Shown here: positions 43,184 through 51,724 of the stretch, one piece after another | How positions within the stretch are numbered: the stretch's first letter is position 1 | How the letters are laid out: every line of letters begins with the position of its first letter | Assembly (NCBI GenBank): GCA_900107365.1 | Contig: FNPS01000003.1 | Span: forward strand, 62,001-126,000 | Reading direction: 5' to 3' | Source of the DNA: Flavobacterium aquidurense | Lineage (GTDB): Bacteria; Bacteroidota; Bacteroidia; Flavobacteriales; Flavobacteriaceae | Length of the DNA: 64,000 bases | The notes under the pieces: generated by a model | Seen by the model: the letters and a program-made list of their open reading frames with translations, nothing else | Databases searched by the model: none | Told to the model about the DNA's origin: nothing | Program-made: the position numbers and the translations under genes

Positions 43184-44656
43184 ATGAAAAATCTTATTTA
43201 TTTACTAGTACTTCTTATAGTAACAAGTTCAAGTAGTCAGACAAGCCATAAAGCATTGCCGAAAATTAAGAACTATAGCTTCTTGACAGATAGTTTAAAG
43301 ATTGACGAACAATTAGAAAAATACAAACTTGCCGGATTCAGTCTTGTAGTTTTTGAAAATTACCAAATCGTATATTCAAACCAATTTGGTGTAAAATCAA
43401 TAGACTCTAAAGAAAAAATAGACCAGAATACTGCTTTTTCTACAGCCTCAATTTCAAAACCAATTACGGCACTTCTTTGTTTTATGCTTGAAGAAAAAGG
43501 ACTAATTAATTTAGATGATCCAATAGATCCTTTTTTAAAACGCTGGCATTTACCAAAAAGTAAGTTTACCGAAAATAACAGTCCAACATGGAGACAATTT
43601 CTAAATCATACCGCGGGTACGACCCAGGAAGGTTTTGAAGATCATTATGAGGGCGAAGTAATCCCAACGATAAAACAAAGTCTTTTAGGACAGATACCGA
43701 GATATGATAAAGAGATAGAATTTTTGTTTACACCGGGAACTAGCTGGCAATACAGTGGAGGCGGTTATACCATTATTCAAATGGCATTAGAAGACACGTT
43801 TAATAAATCTATGGCAGAGCTTGCTGCAGCATATATTTTTTCACCTCTTGGCTTGAAAAACACTACAATGATTCAGCCAAACGAAAGTGGCTTTCCAACA
43901 AATGTAGCTCTGGTTCATGATAAAGACGGAAAAGTGATTAAAACAGGTTTGCCAATTACACCACAAGTTGGACCATCAGGCATGTGGTCTACGCCAACTG
44001 ATTTAGCTACACTGGCTATCGAAATGCAAAATGCCTTACGCAATAAAAACAACAAAGTGATTTCTCATGATGTGGCAAAAAAAGTAACAGCAGTAACCGC
44101 TCTAAAAAATGCTGTTGGAGGCTGGAGCTACGGATGGCAAAAGTCTTTTGGTTACAATAACTATGAGTGGTTTTGGTGTAATGGTTCCAATACCGGAGTC
44201 GGGGGTACTGTTGCTGCTACCATGACAGATGGGAATGGCTTTGTATTTTTTGCCAATGGAGAAAAACCCAATCGTTTTCCTGTAATGGGGCAAACTCAAA
44301 AAACGATTCTGAAGTTGATGAATTGGAACAATGAAACAATTACTGAAAGCATTCAGGAAATGCCTTTAGCTGTAAAAGAAAAACTAATTGGAACTTATGA
44401 CGATTTCCTTTATGGGCAGGGGGTAGAAACCAAAATAGTAGAAAAAAATAACCGCCTTTATGTTGAGTCAGCATTATTGGAGCATTTTAAAGGAAAAAAT
44501 GATAATGAGTTGGTGTATTTGAAAAATGGTTTATTTAAAATTATTGATTATCCTAACTTGTTGCAATTTGAATTTAATGATGGAAAAGCAACTGCTGTAA
44601 ATTTAATAAGAGGGAATCTGAATACTAAAGTTGAAGGTATTCGTAAAGAAAAATAA
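43184..44656 (+). CDS. Secreted serine hydrolase, beta-lactamase/DD-peptidase fold (3)
   Basis: 490 residues with a short signal peptide (MKNLIYLLVLLIVTSSSSQ). The nucleophile motif SISK is at 89-92 (STASISKPITALL); the second motif is YSG at 190-192 (WQYSGGGYTIIQ), again without the usual Asn. A segment with WCNGSNTGVGGTVAATM may be the third motif. The last 100 residues form a lipocalin-like beta tail (LIGTYDDFLYGQGVETKIVEKNNRLYVES) found in related Bacteroidota proteins. Preceded by a membrane AraC gene. Periplasmic; substrate unknown. Confidence 0.83.
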   Translation: MKNLIYLLVLLIVTSSSSQTSHKALPKIKNYSFLTDSLKIDEQLEKYKLAGFSLVVFENYQIVYSNQFGVKSIDSKEKIDQNTAFSTASISKPITALLCFMLEEKGLINLDDPIDPFLKRWHLPKSKFTENNSPTWRQFLNHTAGTTQEGFEDHYEGEVIPTIKQSLLGQIPRYDKEIEFLFTPGTSWQYSGGGYTIIQMALEDTFNKSMAELAAAYIFSPLGLKNTTMIQPNESGFPTNVALVHDKDGKVIKTGLPITPQVGPSGMWSTPTDLATLAIEMQNALRNKNNKVISHDVAKKVTAVTALKNAVGGWSYGWQKSFGYNNYEWFWCNGSNTGVGGTVAATMTDGNGFVFFANGEKPNRFPVMGQTQKTILKLMNWNNETITESIQEMPLAVKEKLIGTYDDFLYGQGVETKIVEKNNRLYVESALLEHFKGKNDNELVYLKNGLFKIIDYPNLLQFEFNDGKATAVNLIRGNLNTKVEGIRKEK

Positions 44657-44721
44657 ATGATTCGGAAATCAGGATTTATAAGCAACTCTGGTGGCAAGAG
44701 TATATCTGGAAAATAGACAAT

Positions 44722-44753
44722 AAAAAACTCCTTAATTTCTTAAGGAGTTTTTT
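44722..44753 (+). terminator. Terminator of serine hydrolase 3, cassette copy
   Basis: AAAAAACTCCTTAA pairs with TTAAGGAGTTTTTT around TTTC. Same stem as 46743-46775. Confidence 0.85.
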
Positions 44754-44865
44754 GGGTGATCCATACGGACTTGTTTATGAACCATTTTCTAAATCATTTA
44801 AAGAAAATTTCAATAAAAAAATTATCAGAATCTTTAAAAAAGTATTCCAAAAAAAGGTTAATGAA

Positions 44866-44892
44866 TTGTAGTAAAAGTATTTCGTATATTCG
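44866..44892 (+). promoter_or_regulatory. Promoter of serine hydrolase 4
   Basis: TTG at 44866-44868, spacer 16, TATATTCG at 44885-44892. TTGTAGTAAAAGTATTTCGT closely follows the promoter of the second AraC gene, although the gene driven here is a hydrolase. Confidence 0.6.
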
Positions 44893-44967
44893 CCTTAATT
44901 AGGTGTTAAACATAAGGTATAAAACGGCAGTTGACCAAATTTTATAAAGAAAGCAAGAAATTAAACG

Positions 44968-46020
44968 ATGCGCTATAACAAACAATTATTCTCAATTTTC
45001 ACTGTTGTATTACTTCTCACAAATAACATATTTGCTCAAACTAAGCAAATAAAACAAATTGACTCTTTAATGAAATGGTCAAGCCAAATTGGAGTTTTTA
45101 ATGGAAATGTACTTGTTTCAAAAAATAATAAAATAATATACAACACTTCATTTGGATTTACTGACGCAACAAAAACAAATAAATTAACTTCTGACTACAG
45201 ATTTAATATTGGTTCTATTACCAAAGAATTTAGTGCGGTTGCTTTACTCCAATTGCAAGAACAAGGAAAACTCAAATTGGAGGATAAGGTTTCTAAATTT
45301 ATTCCCGAATTACCAAAATGGGCAAATGAGGTTAGGATTGAAGATTTATTGCAATACACAAGCGGAATACCTAATGTAAATTGGAAAATCATTAAAAATG
45401 ACAAAGATCTTTTTGATGGTTTAATGGGCATTGACACACTCGATTTTAAACCTGGTACAAATTACGATTATAACAATAATAATATTTTTTTAAGACAGTT
45501 TGTCGTTGGACGAATAACAGGGATATCTTTTAAAACCTATGCAGAAACATTCATCTTTGAACCTTGCAAAATGTATACCGCTAAATTGACTCCTTTAGAA
45601 GAGCAAGAAAACATAGCTAAAGGATTTAATAATAATTTAGTTCCGGACAAAAATGATTTACCAATAACGGGAGGAACTTATCTCACAACGATTGATTTAT
45701 TAAAATGGGCAAATTGTCTTCACAACAATAAAGTAATTACTAAAAAATCACTTTACAAATTAGGTCAGCAGTTTGATTTGCCCGATACTCAATCGGCATT
45801 GGGACAGGCAAAATATAAAAATGGAAAGTTAATTGAACATCTACACGACGGAAGAGCTGGAAATTATGAAGCAATTTTAGTTTCCGATATTGAAGAAAAA
45901 TTTACAATAATTCTATTAGATAACAATTATAACGGAAAAGTTTTTGAAATCTCAGATGCGATTATAGCAATATTGAAAGATCAAAATTTTAACCTTCCAA
46001 AGAAAATAATTGAAAAATAA
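44968..46020 (+). CDS. Secreted serine hydrolase, beta-lactamase/DD-peptidase fold (4)
   Basis: 350 residues with a signal peptide (MRYNKQLFSIFTVVLLLTNNIFAQ). SITK at 83-86 (IGSITKEFSAVALLQLQEQGKL), YNN in YDYNNNNIFLRQFVVG, and HDG in LIEHLHDGRAGNYEAI. All three motifs of the fold are present, unlike copies 1 and 3. No C-terminal extension. It follows hydrolase 3 but has its own promoter, and is 35 bp upstream of a GNAT gene, with which it may be co-transcribed. Substrate unknown. Confidence 0.83.
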   Translation: MRYNKQLFSIFTVVLLLTNNIFAQTKQIKQIDSLMKWSSQIGVFNGNVLVSKNNKIIYNTSFGFTDATKTNKLTSDYRFNIGSITKEFSAVALLQLQEQGKLKLEDKVSKFIPELPKWANEVRIEDLLQYTSGIPNVNWKIIKNDKDLFDGLMGIDTLDFKPGTNYDYNNNNIFLRQFVVGRITGISFKTYAETFIFEPCKMYTAKLTPLEEQENIAKGFNNNLVPDKNDLPITGGTYLTTIDLLKWANCLHNNKVITKKSLYKLGQQFDLPDTQSALGQAKYKNGKLIEHLHDGRAGNYEAILVSDIEEKFTIILLDNNYNGKVFEISDAIIAILKDQNFNLPKKIIEK

Positions 46021-46055
46021 TGATCACCTGGCAAAAACGGATATTTAAATAACAA

Positions 46056-46595
46056 ATGAACAACATAAATTTAAAAACGGAAAGGTTGAATTTAAGACCA
46101 GTTTCGGAAGAAGATATTAGTAATATTCATAAATTACATAGTTTGGGGGAAACGGACAAGTTTAATACTTTAGGAATTCCAAATAACATAACTGAAACAA
46201 GAATTATTGTAGAGAAATGGATTTCTGATAATAATTTAGAAAATAACAAAAGCTACACATTTGTGGTTGAGTTAAGTGAAGGAAAAGAATTTATAGGATT
46301 AATTGCAATTAACTTAGGGAAAGAGAAATACAAAAATGCAGAAGTTTGGTTTAAGTTCGATTTCAAATTTTGGAACAAAGGTTTTGCAACAGAGAGTCTG
46401 AGAAAAATTATTGATTTTGGTTTCCAAAATTTAAAACTTCATAGAATTGAAGCAGGTTGTGCAATTGAAAATATTGGTTCATTAAGTGTTTTAGAGAAAG
46501 TTGGAATGATTCGAGAAGCACATACAAGGCAATTATTGCCACTAAAATCAGGATGGTCTGATCATTACGGTTATGCCATTTTATCAACTGATTAA
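46056..46595 (+). CDS. GNAT family N-acetyltransferase (RimJ/RimL type)
   Basis: 179 residues. LKTERLNLRPVSEEDISNIHKLHSLGETDKF opens the fold in RimJ/RimL fashion; EFIGLIAINLGKEKYKNAEVWFKFDFKFWNKGFATESLRKIIDFGFQ holds the acetyl-CoA pyrophosphate loop, and HRIEAGCAIENIGSLSVLEKVGMIREA is the usual C-terminal part. It transfers acetyl from acetyl-CoA to an amine; candidates are protein N-termini or small molecules. Cytosolic. Closest upstream gene is serine hydrolase 4. Confidence 0.87.
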   Translation: MNNINLKTERLNLRPVSEEDISNIHKLHSLGETDKFNTLGIPNNITETRIIVEKWISDNNLENNKSYTFVVELSEGKEFIGLIAINLGKEKYKNAEVWFKFDFKFWNKGFATESLRKIIDFGFQNLKLHRIEAGCAIENIGSLSVLEKVGMIREAHTRQLLPLKSGWSDHYGYAILSTD

Positions 46596-46949
46596 GAAAT
46601 GAATTTTTGCTGCTCCACAGCTTTTCGTCTTGATTCCTAACTAACATTTATGCGTAATATTTGATAATCCACAGGTTTTCGTATTGATCCCGGATTTGCA
46701 ATCCGTGCCCGCAACAGCGAGTCACAAGAAAATATAGCATAAAAAAAAACTCCTTAATTTCTTAAGGAGTTTTTTGGTGGCCCTTACGAACCTGTTTACG
46801 AACCATTTTATGCAGGATTTGAAGAAGCTTTCAAGCAAGTAGTTTTAAGTAAAACTGATTAGGAGATATTTCATATCTTAGCCTGTCAGAAAAGACTATT
46901 TTTAGTCATAATATAAAAATTAAGAGAGTAAAAAAATAAAATTGCTTAA
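46596..46949. other. 354-bp intergenic region: repeat remnant, terminator and cassette remnant
   Basis: 46660-46725 holds a CGGATTTGCAATCCGTGCCC fragment of the kind scattered in Bacteroidota genomes. The terminator at 46743-46775 and a cassette remnant (46776-46861) follow. The promoter of the third AraC gene is unclear; TATCTTAG at about 46876 is a weak -7 candidate. Confidence 0.55.
46743..46775 (+). terminator. Terminator after the GNAT gene, cassette copy
   Basis: AAAAAACTCCTTAA pairs with TTAAGGAGTTTTTT around TTTC. Same stem and following sequence type as 44722-44753. Confidence 0.85.
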
Positions 46950-48110
46950 ATGGATAGTTTCAATTTTCTAAAAACCATCGCAATAATTTCTGTATTTATT
47001 TTATTTCTTCTTGTTGTTTTTTTATTGACAGCCGAATCCAATAAAAAACTATCAAATCGACTTTTTGCAGGCTACCTCATTCTTACTGCTGTTGATGCCA
47101 GCGGGGCTTTTATTTCCAACACTATTATTTCCATTCACACAAGTATAGAAGTTTTTAGATGGACCATGATTTTATTGAATATCCCTCTCTTTTATGTATA
47201 TGTGTTGTCCCTTTGTTATGAAGATTTTCAATTGAAAACAAAATATTTACTGCACTGCATTCCATTTGTGGTCCTTAACTTAATTTTAGTTTTTAGAATC
47301 TATTCAAATGAATTCGATCAAAGATTTTTTTTCAGACATCATTCCGAAACTGCTGAAATGATAATTTTTCAAATTATGATTGAAGTGCAATATTTTTTAT
47401 ACGTTATAATGATCGTTTCGTTATTGAAAAAGTATAAAAAAATCTATCTCGAAAATAATTCGTTTTCTACTAATTTCATTTATAAATGGCTATTTCAAAT
47501 AACAATTGTATTTGCAATAGTTCACTATTTTGGGACTTTTAAAAATATTCTAAGATATACAGATTATCATCAACTTTTGATATTTGTTAACGGCTTTTTA
47601 GAAATCATTGCATTGATAGCAATAAGTTGGTTTGTTTTACAATCGCTTAAATATTCAGAATTTTTTAAAGGAATAACTTCTGAATTAAAATTAGTAAAAG
47701 GCTTTACCAAAACACATATTCAGAAAACCTTAATTCAGGAAGAAAAGAATAATCATAATATTATCAATTTTCAAGTTGAAATGCTAAAGAAATATATGAT
47801 TGAAAAAAAACCTTATTTAGATCCATCACTTTCATTGCAAAATTTGGCTTCACAAATAAATATGCCAGCCCGTGAATTATCGATTTTGGTTAATTCAAAT
47901 ATGAATATGCGCTTTTTTGATTTTGTAAATCAATATCGTATTGAAAATGCAATGGAATTATTACAAAATCATTCTAAAAGCGATTTAACGGCTTTAGAAA
48001 TTCTGTACAAAGTAGGTTTTAATTCAAAATCATCATTTAATACTGCTTTTAAAAAACATACTTCTTTGACACCTAGTGAATATAGAAAAACTCATTCTAA
48101 AATTGATTAG
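46950..48110 (+). CDS. Membrane-anchored AraC-type regulator, paralogue 3
   Basis: 386 residues. Seven hydrophobic segments (IAIISVFILFLLVVFLLTAE; FYVYVLSLCYEDFQLKTK) then an AraC domain (SLSLQNLASQINMPARELSILVNSNMNMRFFDF; LTALEILYKVGFNSKSSFNTAFKKHTS). It is more diverged from the other two paralogues, but the second helix-turn-helix (GFNSKSSFNTAFKKHT) is the same. Downstream after 146 bp is a retropepsin-like gene, and the spacer keeps only the proximal GTTCGA-N10-TCGGTCG part of the operator. Confidence 0.87.
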   Translation: MDSFNFLKTIAIISVFILFLLVVFLLTAESNKKLSNRLFAGYLILTAVDASGAFISNTIISIHTSIEVFRWTMILLNIPLFYVYVLSLCYEDFQLKTKYLLHCIPFVVLNLILVFRIYSNEFDQRFFFRHHSETAEMIIFQIMIEVQYFLYVIMIVSLLKKYKKIYLENNSFSTNFIYKWLFQITIVFAIVHYFGTFKNILRYTDYHQLLIFVNGFLEIIALIAISWFVLQSLKYSEFFKGITSELKLVKGFTKTHIQKTLIQEEKNNHNIINFQVEMLKKYMIEKKPYLDPSLSLQNLASQINMPARELSILVNSNMNMRFFDFVNQYRIENAMELLQNHSKSDLTALEILYKVGFNSKSSFNTAFKKHTSLTPSEYRKTHSKID

Positions 48111-48130
48111 ATAAAATTATTGATTATTTG

Positions 48131-48153
48131 GTTCGACTTCATGAAATCGGTCG
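48131..48153 (+). promoter_or_regulatory. Operator candidate before the retropepsin-like gene
   Basis: GTTCGA then TCGGTCG 10 bp later. The same 23-bp spacing occurs at 32301-32323 and 43099-43121, after the other two membrane AraC genes. The outer TCGTAC pair is missing here, in line with the more diverged regulator. Confidence 0.6.
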
Positions 48154-48256
48154 TTTTGCAACAAATAATAAATCAAATTTGCTCCCTATTAACAAAGATA
48201 ATATTGTCTAAACGGGATAATGCTGAAAACCAAATTTAGAGTAAGCAAAAAGAATT

Positions 48257-49063
48257 ATGAAAACAAAAAAAACAGTATTTAGTCTGCTGTTCGCGTGCAT
48301 TGCCATTTCCAGTTTTGCGCAAGACACCATTCAACTTAAAGCGTATGTTGAAAACATGAAAACAATAGATGTTTTTATTGATGGGAAAAAATATAATTTT
48401 CTCTTTGATACTGGTGGGGCTGATACGTTCATTTCTCCGGAGATTGCAAAATCTTTAAATAAAGAAATATATGGTTGTATAACAGGGTTTAGGATGAGCG
48501 GAGAGATAATTAAGGCAAAAAAAGCAAATGATATTGCACTCACAATAGGTAAAACAAATTTATTTCATAAAACAGTGAGTGTTTGGGATTTGATGACTAT
48601 TCTTCCTAAAGATTTTCCAAGAATTGACGGCATTATATCTCTTAAATCCTTTGAGAGAAATGTTCTGACAATTGATCTTTCTAAAAGTATTGTAATTGTC
48701 GAAAATAAAAATTCTGCTAAAAAAAAGGTAAAAGGAAAATTGCCTATAAAAACGAGATTTGCAAACGGTCTGGAAGGATCAGAGCTGAATATATTTTTTG
48801 GAATACCAAAGGATAAAAATCTTTATTGGTTTCTTTTTGATTCAGGAAACAGCGGTCCGCTACTTATTTCACAAGAAAGTGCTGAAATTTGGAAAGTGCA
48901 AAATGAAAAAAATCAGGAATCAGAATTTATTATTGGCGAAAAAAAGCTTAGAATAAAACCTTTCGTCAGAGACATAATTTATGATGGGGTTCTCAATTTC
49001 GAAGCAATTAGTAATTATGTTTTTACAATTGATTTAAAAAACAAAGAAGTTTGGGTTAATTAA
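48257..49063 (+). CDS. Secreted retropepsin-like aspartyl protease
   Basis: 268 residues with a signal peptide (MKTKKTVFSLLFACIAISSFAQ). Two half-motifs: FLFDTGGADTFIS with Asp51 and, 144 residues later, WFLFDSGNSGPLLIS with Asp195. This is the single-chain, two-lobe arrangement seen in Bacteroidota aspartyl-protease-family proteins, each lobe giving one catalytic Asp. Target unknown, presumably peptides or proteins in the periplasm. It follows the third membrane AraC gene and its operator-like site, which replaces the serine hydrolase seen after the other two. Confidence 0.78.
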   Translation: MKTKKTVFSLLFACIAISSFAQDTIQLKAYVENMKTIDVFIDGKKYNFLFDTGGADTFISPEIAKSLNKEIYGCITGFRMSGEIIKAKKANDIALTIGKTNLFHKTVSVWDLMTILPKDFPRIDGIISLKSFERNVLTIDLSKSIVIVENKNSAKKKVKGKLPIKTRFANGLEGSELNIFFGIPKDKNLYWFLFDSGNSGPLLISQESAEIWKVQNEKNQESEFIIGEKKLRIKPFVRDIIYDGVLNFEAISNYVFTIDLKNKEVWVN

Positions 49064-49163
49064 AAATCGATTGTTTAAAACCTTAAGTTCTTCGAATCAC
49101 TAATCCATGCGGATTTAGGCACTGATGAATATTCTAAAAGTTCTAAGGTAACTTTCGAACCAA

Positions 49164-49198
49164 AAAAAACTCCAAAATCAAATGACTTTGGAGTTTTT
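49164..49198. terminator. Bidirectional terminator
   Basis: AAACTCCAAA pairs with TTTGGAGTTT and ends T5 on the plus strand and a run of A/T on the minus strand. It lies between the protease gene (+) and tRNA-Val (-), serving both. Confidence 0.8.
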
Positions 49199-49204
49199 AG
49201 AAAT

Positions 49205-49282
49205 TGGTGGGCGATGAGGGGTTCGAACCCCCGACCCCCTCGGTGTAAACGAGGTGCTCTGAACCAGCTGAGCTAATCGCCC
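49205..49282 (-). tRNA. tRNA-Val (anticodon UAC)
   Basis: Reading the minus strand from 49282: acceptor GGGCGAT, D arm AGCTCAGCTGGTTCAGAGC, anticodon stem CCTCG, loop TTTACAC with anticodon TAC, T arm GGGGGTTCGAACCCC, acceptor ATCGCCC, and encoded CCA at 49205-49207. All four arms pair. Discriminator base is A. It is a single tRNA gene with no tRNA neighbours. Confidence 0.95.
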
Positions 49283-49443
49283 TATTTTACTAGGTTGCTA
49301 TCATTTCGTGATTGCGAGTGCAAATATACGCTAGTTTTCGAGTTCTGCAAAGAAAACACACTAAAAATTTAAAGTTTTTTTAATGTGTTTTCTATCTTGT
49401 TGGGGTAGAATTTGTTATGATCGTAATTTTTTAGGTTAAATTT

Positions 49444-50250
49444 CTATTTTGATAGCGACGGAATGTTCCTGTAGATATAATCGCTGTGTTTTCCGGTAAA
49501 AGATTTTTCTAATTCATCAAAAAAGGCATCAGCATCTTTCTCATTTGGCCAGGTCGATTTGATCAATTCATCTATTTTTTCGCCTGATTTTTCTAAATCG
49601 GCCATTGAATCAAAGAAAAAAGCCTCCATGAAATCAGTACTGTTGGCGCCCCAGGAATGGCGAAACGGATAATAGGCTTTTATGTAAGGATCTTTGAAAG
49701 TTATTTTTTCATTGAATTCTTTTACGTTTTTTCCTTTTCCCGCCATGTTCATCTGAGATTTTCGGATGTAAACAATCATAGGTTTTTTGGTTTGGTCTTT
49801 ATAAGGGATTTCACCAATAGAAGTAATACTTTGGTAGATTTCGTCTGAATGAACCGGAGTGTAGAATTTATCATATTTTTCAAAAAAGGCAGTTCTGGCT
49901 TTTTCGTCCGGCCATGCTTTTTTGATTAGTTCATCGCTTACCGCATTTGCTTTTTCAATGTCTTCCCAGGTTTTGTAAACGTTAACCAAGATAACTTCGG
50001 TATTGTCGTCTGTGTAATAATGGGTCATTAGTTCTGAACCAATGATGAGGTCGTTTTTGCTGGTTACTTTATCAAAGTATTCCTGTTCAGCTGCTTTCCA
50101 GTCTTTTGCTTTGGCATCCATGCTTCGATGCTGAGTGGTCATCGTAATAAAAACCGGTTTTGGTTTTTCTTGTTTTTCTTGTGCGTGTCCAATGACGCAC
50201 GCCAGGGTCATCCATAGAACGAGCCCCAGAAGTGTACTTCTTGTTTTCAT
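49444..50250 (-). CDS. Secreted protein with two similar halves, function unknown
   Basis: 268 residues with a signal peptide (MKTRSTLLGLVLWMTLACVIGHAQ). The first half (VFITMTTQHRSMD..AEQEYFDKVTSKNDLII, WEDIEKANAVSDELIKKAWPDEKARTAFFEKYDKFYTPVHSDEIYQSI) is echoed in the second (IVYIRKSQ, ADLEKSGEKIDELIKSTWPNEKDADAFFDELEKSFTGKHSDYIYRNI). So the protein is an internal duplication of a roughly 110-residue unit with the feel of the ferredoxin-like dimeric alpha/beta-barrel fold. No family name comes to mind. Lone gene upstream of folC and read in the same direction. Confidence 0.7.
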   Translation of the reverse strand: MKTRSTLLGLVLWMTLACVIGHAQEKQEKPKPVFITMTTQHRSMDAKAKDWKAAEQEYFDKVTSKNDLIIGSELMTHYYTDDNTEVILVNVYKTWEDIEKANAVSDELIKKAWPDEKARTAFFEKYDKFYTPVHSDEIYQSITSIGEIPYKDQTKKPMIVYIRKSQMNMAGKGKNVKEFNEKITFKDPYIKAYYPFRHSWGANSTDFMEAFFFDSMADLEKSGEKIDELIKSTWPNEKDADAFFDELEKSFTGKHSDYIYRNIPSLSK

Positions 50251-50366
50251 GATTAAATTTGTATTGGTTATTAAAAAAACTAAACAAATTTAATGTATTA
50301 AAAATCAGGTGGTTATGATTTTGTTCGGAATTTTTAAACGCCAATTTCTCAAAAAAACAAATCTTC

Positions 50367-51593
50367 TTATTTTAAAGGGAGTTCCGCCACAACAAAGGTG
50401 CTTCCGCCTACATAAATGAAATCATCTTTCGTAGCATTTTTCTTAGCATTAAAAAATGCAGTTTTAACCGAATCGTATTCTTCACCCACTAAATCATACT
50501 TTTTGGCTGTATCTTGCAGAATTTCAGTGCTTAATCCCCTTAAAGAATCGGGTCTGCAGAAATAATAACGCGCTTTTTTCGGGAAGAGTGGTAAAATAGA
50601 AGCCAGGTCCTTATCATTCACAACACCCAAAACAATATGTAAATTTTCAAAAGTCTCTTTCTGAATCTGATTCATCACAACCGCCAATCCGTGTTTGTTG
50701 TGTGCCGTGTCGCAAATGATTTTCGGATTTTCGCCAAGCTGTTGCCATCTGCCCTGCAAACCAGTATTTTTAACGACATTCAGTAAACCCGTTTTTAGAG
50801 CTGTATCTAAAACTTTAAAACTAGTTGTAGCGTTCAAAATAGCGATTGTCTGTTGAACGGTTTTCTTATTCTGAAATTGATAATCTCCAATTAAATCTGA
50901 CGGAAAAACTTCTGAAATTAAATCAGATGCAAAATAAATAGGTGTTTTGTTTTCTTCGGCTTTAGCCAAAAATACAGGCTGCGTTTCCGGAGTATATTCT
51001 CCAATAACAACCGGAACATTTGGTTTTATAATTCCGGCTTTTTCTCCTGCAATTAATGCCGGAGTATGGCCTAAAAACTGCGTATGATCTAAATCGATGT
51101 TGGTAATGACTGAAATCAAAGGTGTGATAATATTCGTCGCATCAAGTCTTCCGCCCAAACCAACTTCAATAATCGCGATATCTGTTTTTTCTGAGGCAAA
51201 ATAATCAAACGCCAAACCAACCGACATTTCAAAGAAACTCATATCATTGGCTTCAAAAAAGTTTTTGTGCTTTTCGATAAATTCAATCACAAAATCTTCT
51301 GAAATATCCTCACCGTTGATTTTGATTCTTTCCCTAAAATCTTTTAGATGAGGTGATGTGTACAAGCCTACTTTATATCCCGCTTCCTGCAATACAGAAG
51401 CCAGCATATGCGAAGTCGATCCTTTACCATTGGTTCCGGCAACGTGAATACATTTTAGCTGATTTTGTGGATTATCAAGATGTGCCGCCAATAGTTTAAT
51501 ATTGGTTAAATCTTCTTTGTATGCCGAAGCGCCTTGAAGTTGATACATCGGAAGTTGATTAAACATCCAGTTTGTGGTCTCTTGATAGTTCAT
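50367..51593 (-). CDS. folC: Bifunctional folylpolyglutamate synthase/dihydrofolate synthase
   Basis: 408 residues. The Mur-ligase-like P-loop HVAGTNGKGST is at 50-60. It is followed by TSPHLKDFRERIKINGEDIS, the FFEMSVGLAFDYFASEKTDIAIIEVGLGGRLDATN segment, DLDHTQFLGHT, and the C-terminal domain GRWQQLGENPKIICDTAHNKHGL. The enzyme adds glutamate to dihydropteroate and to folates in the cytosol. Length is typical. It is divergent from exbB, 131 bp away. Confidence 0.93.
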   Translation of the reverse strand: MNYQETTNWMFNQLPMYQLQGASAYKEDLTNIKLLAAHLDNPQNQLKCIHVAGTNGKGSTSHMLASVLQEAGYKVGLYTSPHLKDFRERIKINGEDISEDFVIEFIEKHKNFFEANDMSFFEMSVGLAFDYFASEKTDIAIIEVGLGGRLDATNIITPLISVITNIDLDHTQFLGHTPALIAGEKAGIIKPNVPVVIGEYTPETQPVFLAKAEENKTPIYFASDLISEVFPSDLIGDYQFQNKKTVQQTIAILNATTSFKVLDTALKTGLLNVVKNTGLQGRWQQLGENPKIICDTAHNKHGLAVVMNQIQKETFENLHIVLGVVNDKDLASILPLFPKKARYYFCRPDSLRGLSTEILQDTAKKYDLVGEEYDSVKTAFFNAKKNATKDDFIYVGGSTFVVAELPLK

Positions 51594-51724
51594 TTATTTT
51601 GGATAAAATGGTTGCAAATTGAAATAATTTTCGATTTTTTTAGTTTTATAAGGGAGTGAAAATTATCTTTATTGCAAATTTCAAATATTTTTTACAATTA
51701 ATTATTAAAAACCAGAATTAATAT

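Larger units (their letters stand above)
44657..44967. other. 311-bp intergenic region: terminator, cassette remnant, promoter
   Basis: Terminator 44722-44753, then a segment related to those after 41712 and 46775 (frame reading LFMNHFLNHLKK), then the promoter at 44866-44892. No complete gene. Confidence 0.6.

Noticed and set aside
46773..46810. tRNA remnant on the minus strand (TGGTGG followed by GTTCG on the complement)
   Set aside because: No acceptor or T stem can be paired, and the three related copies do not keep the tRNA-like bases.
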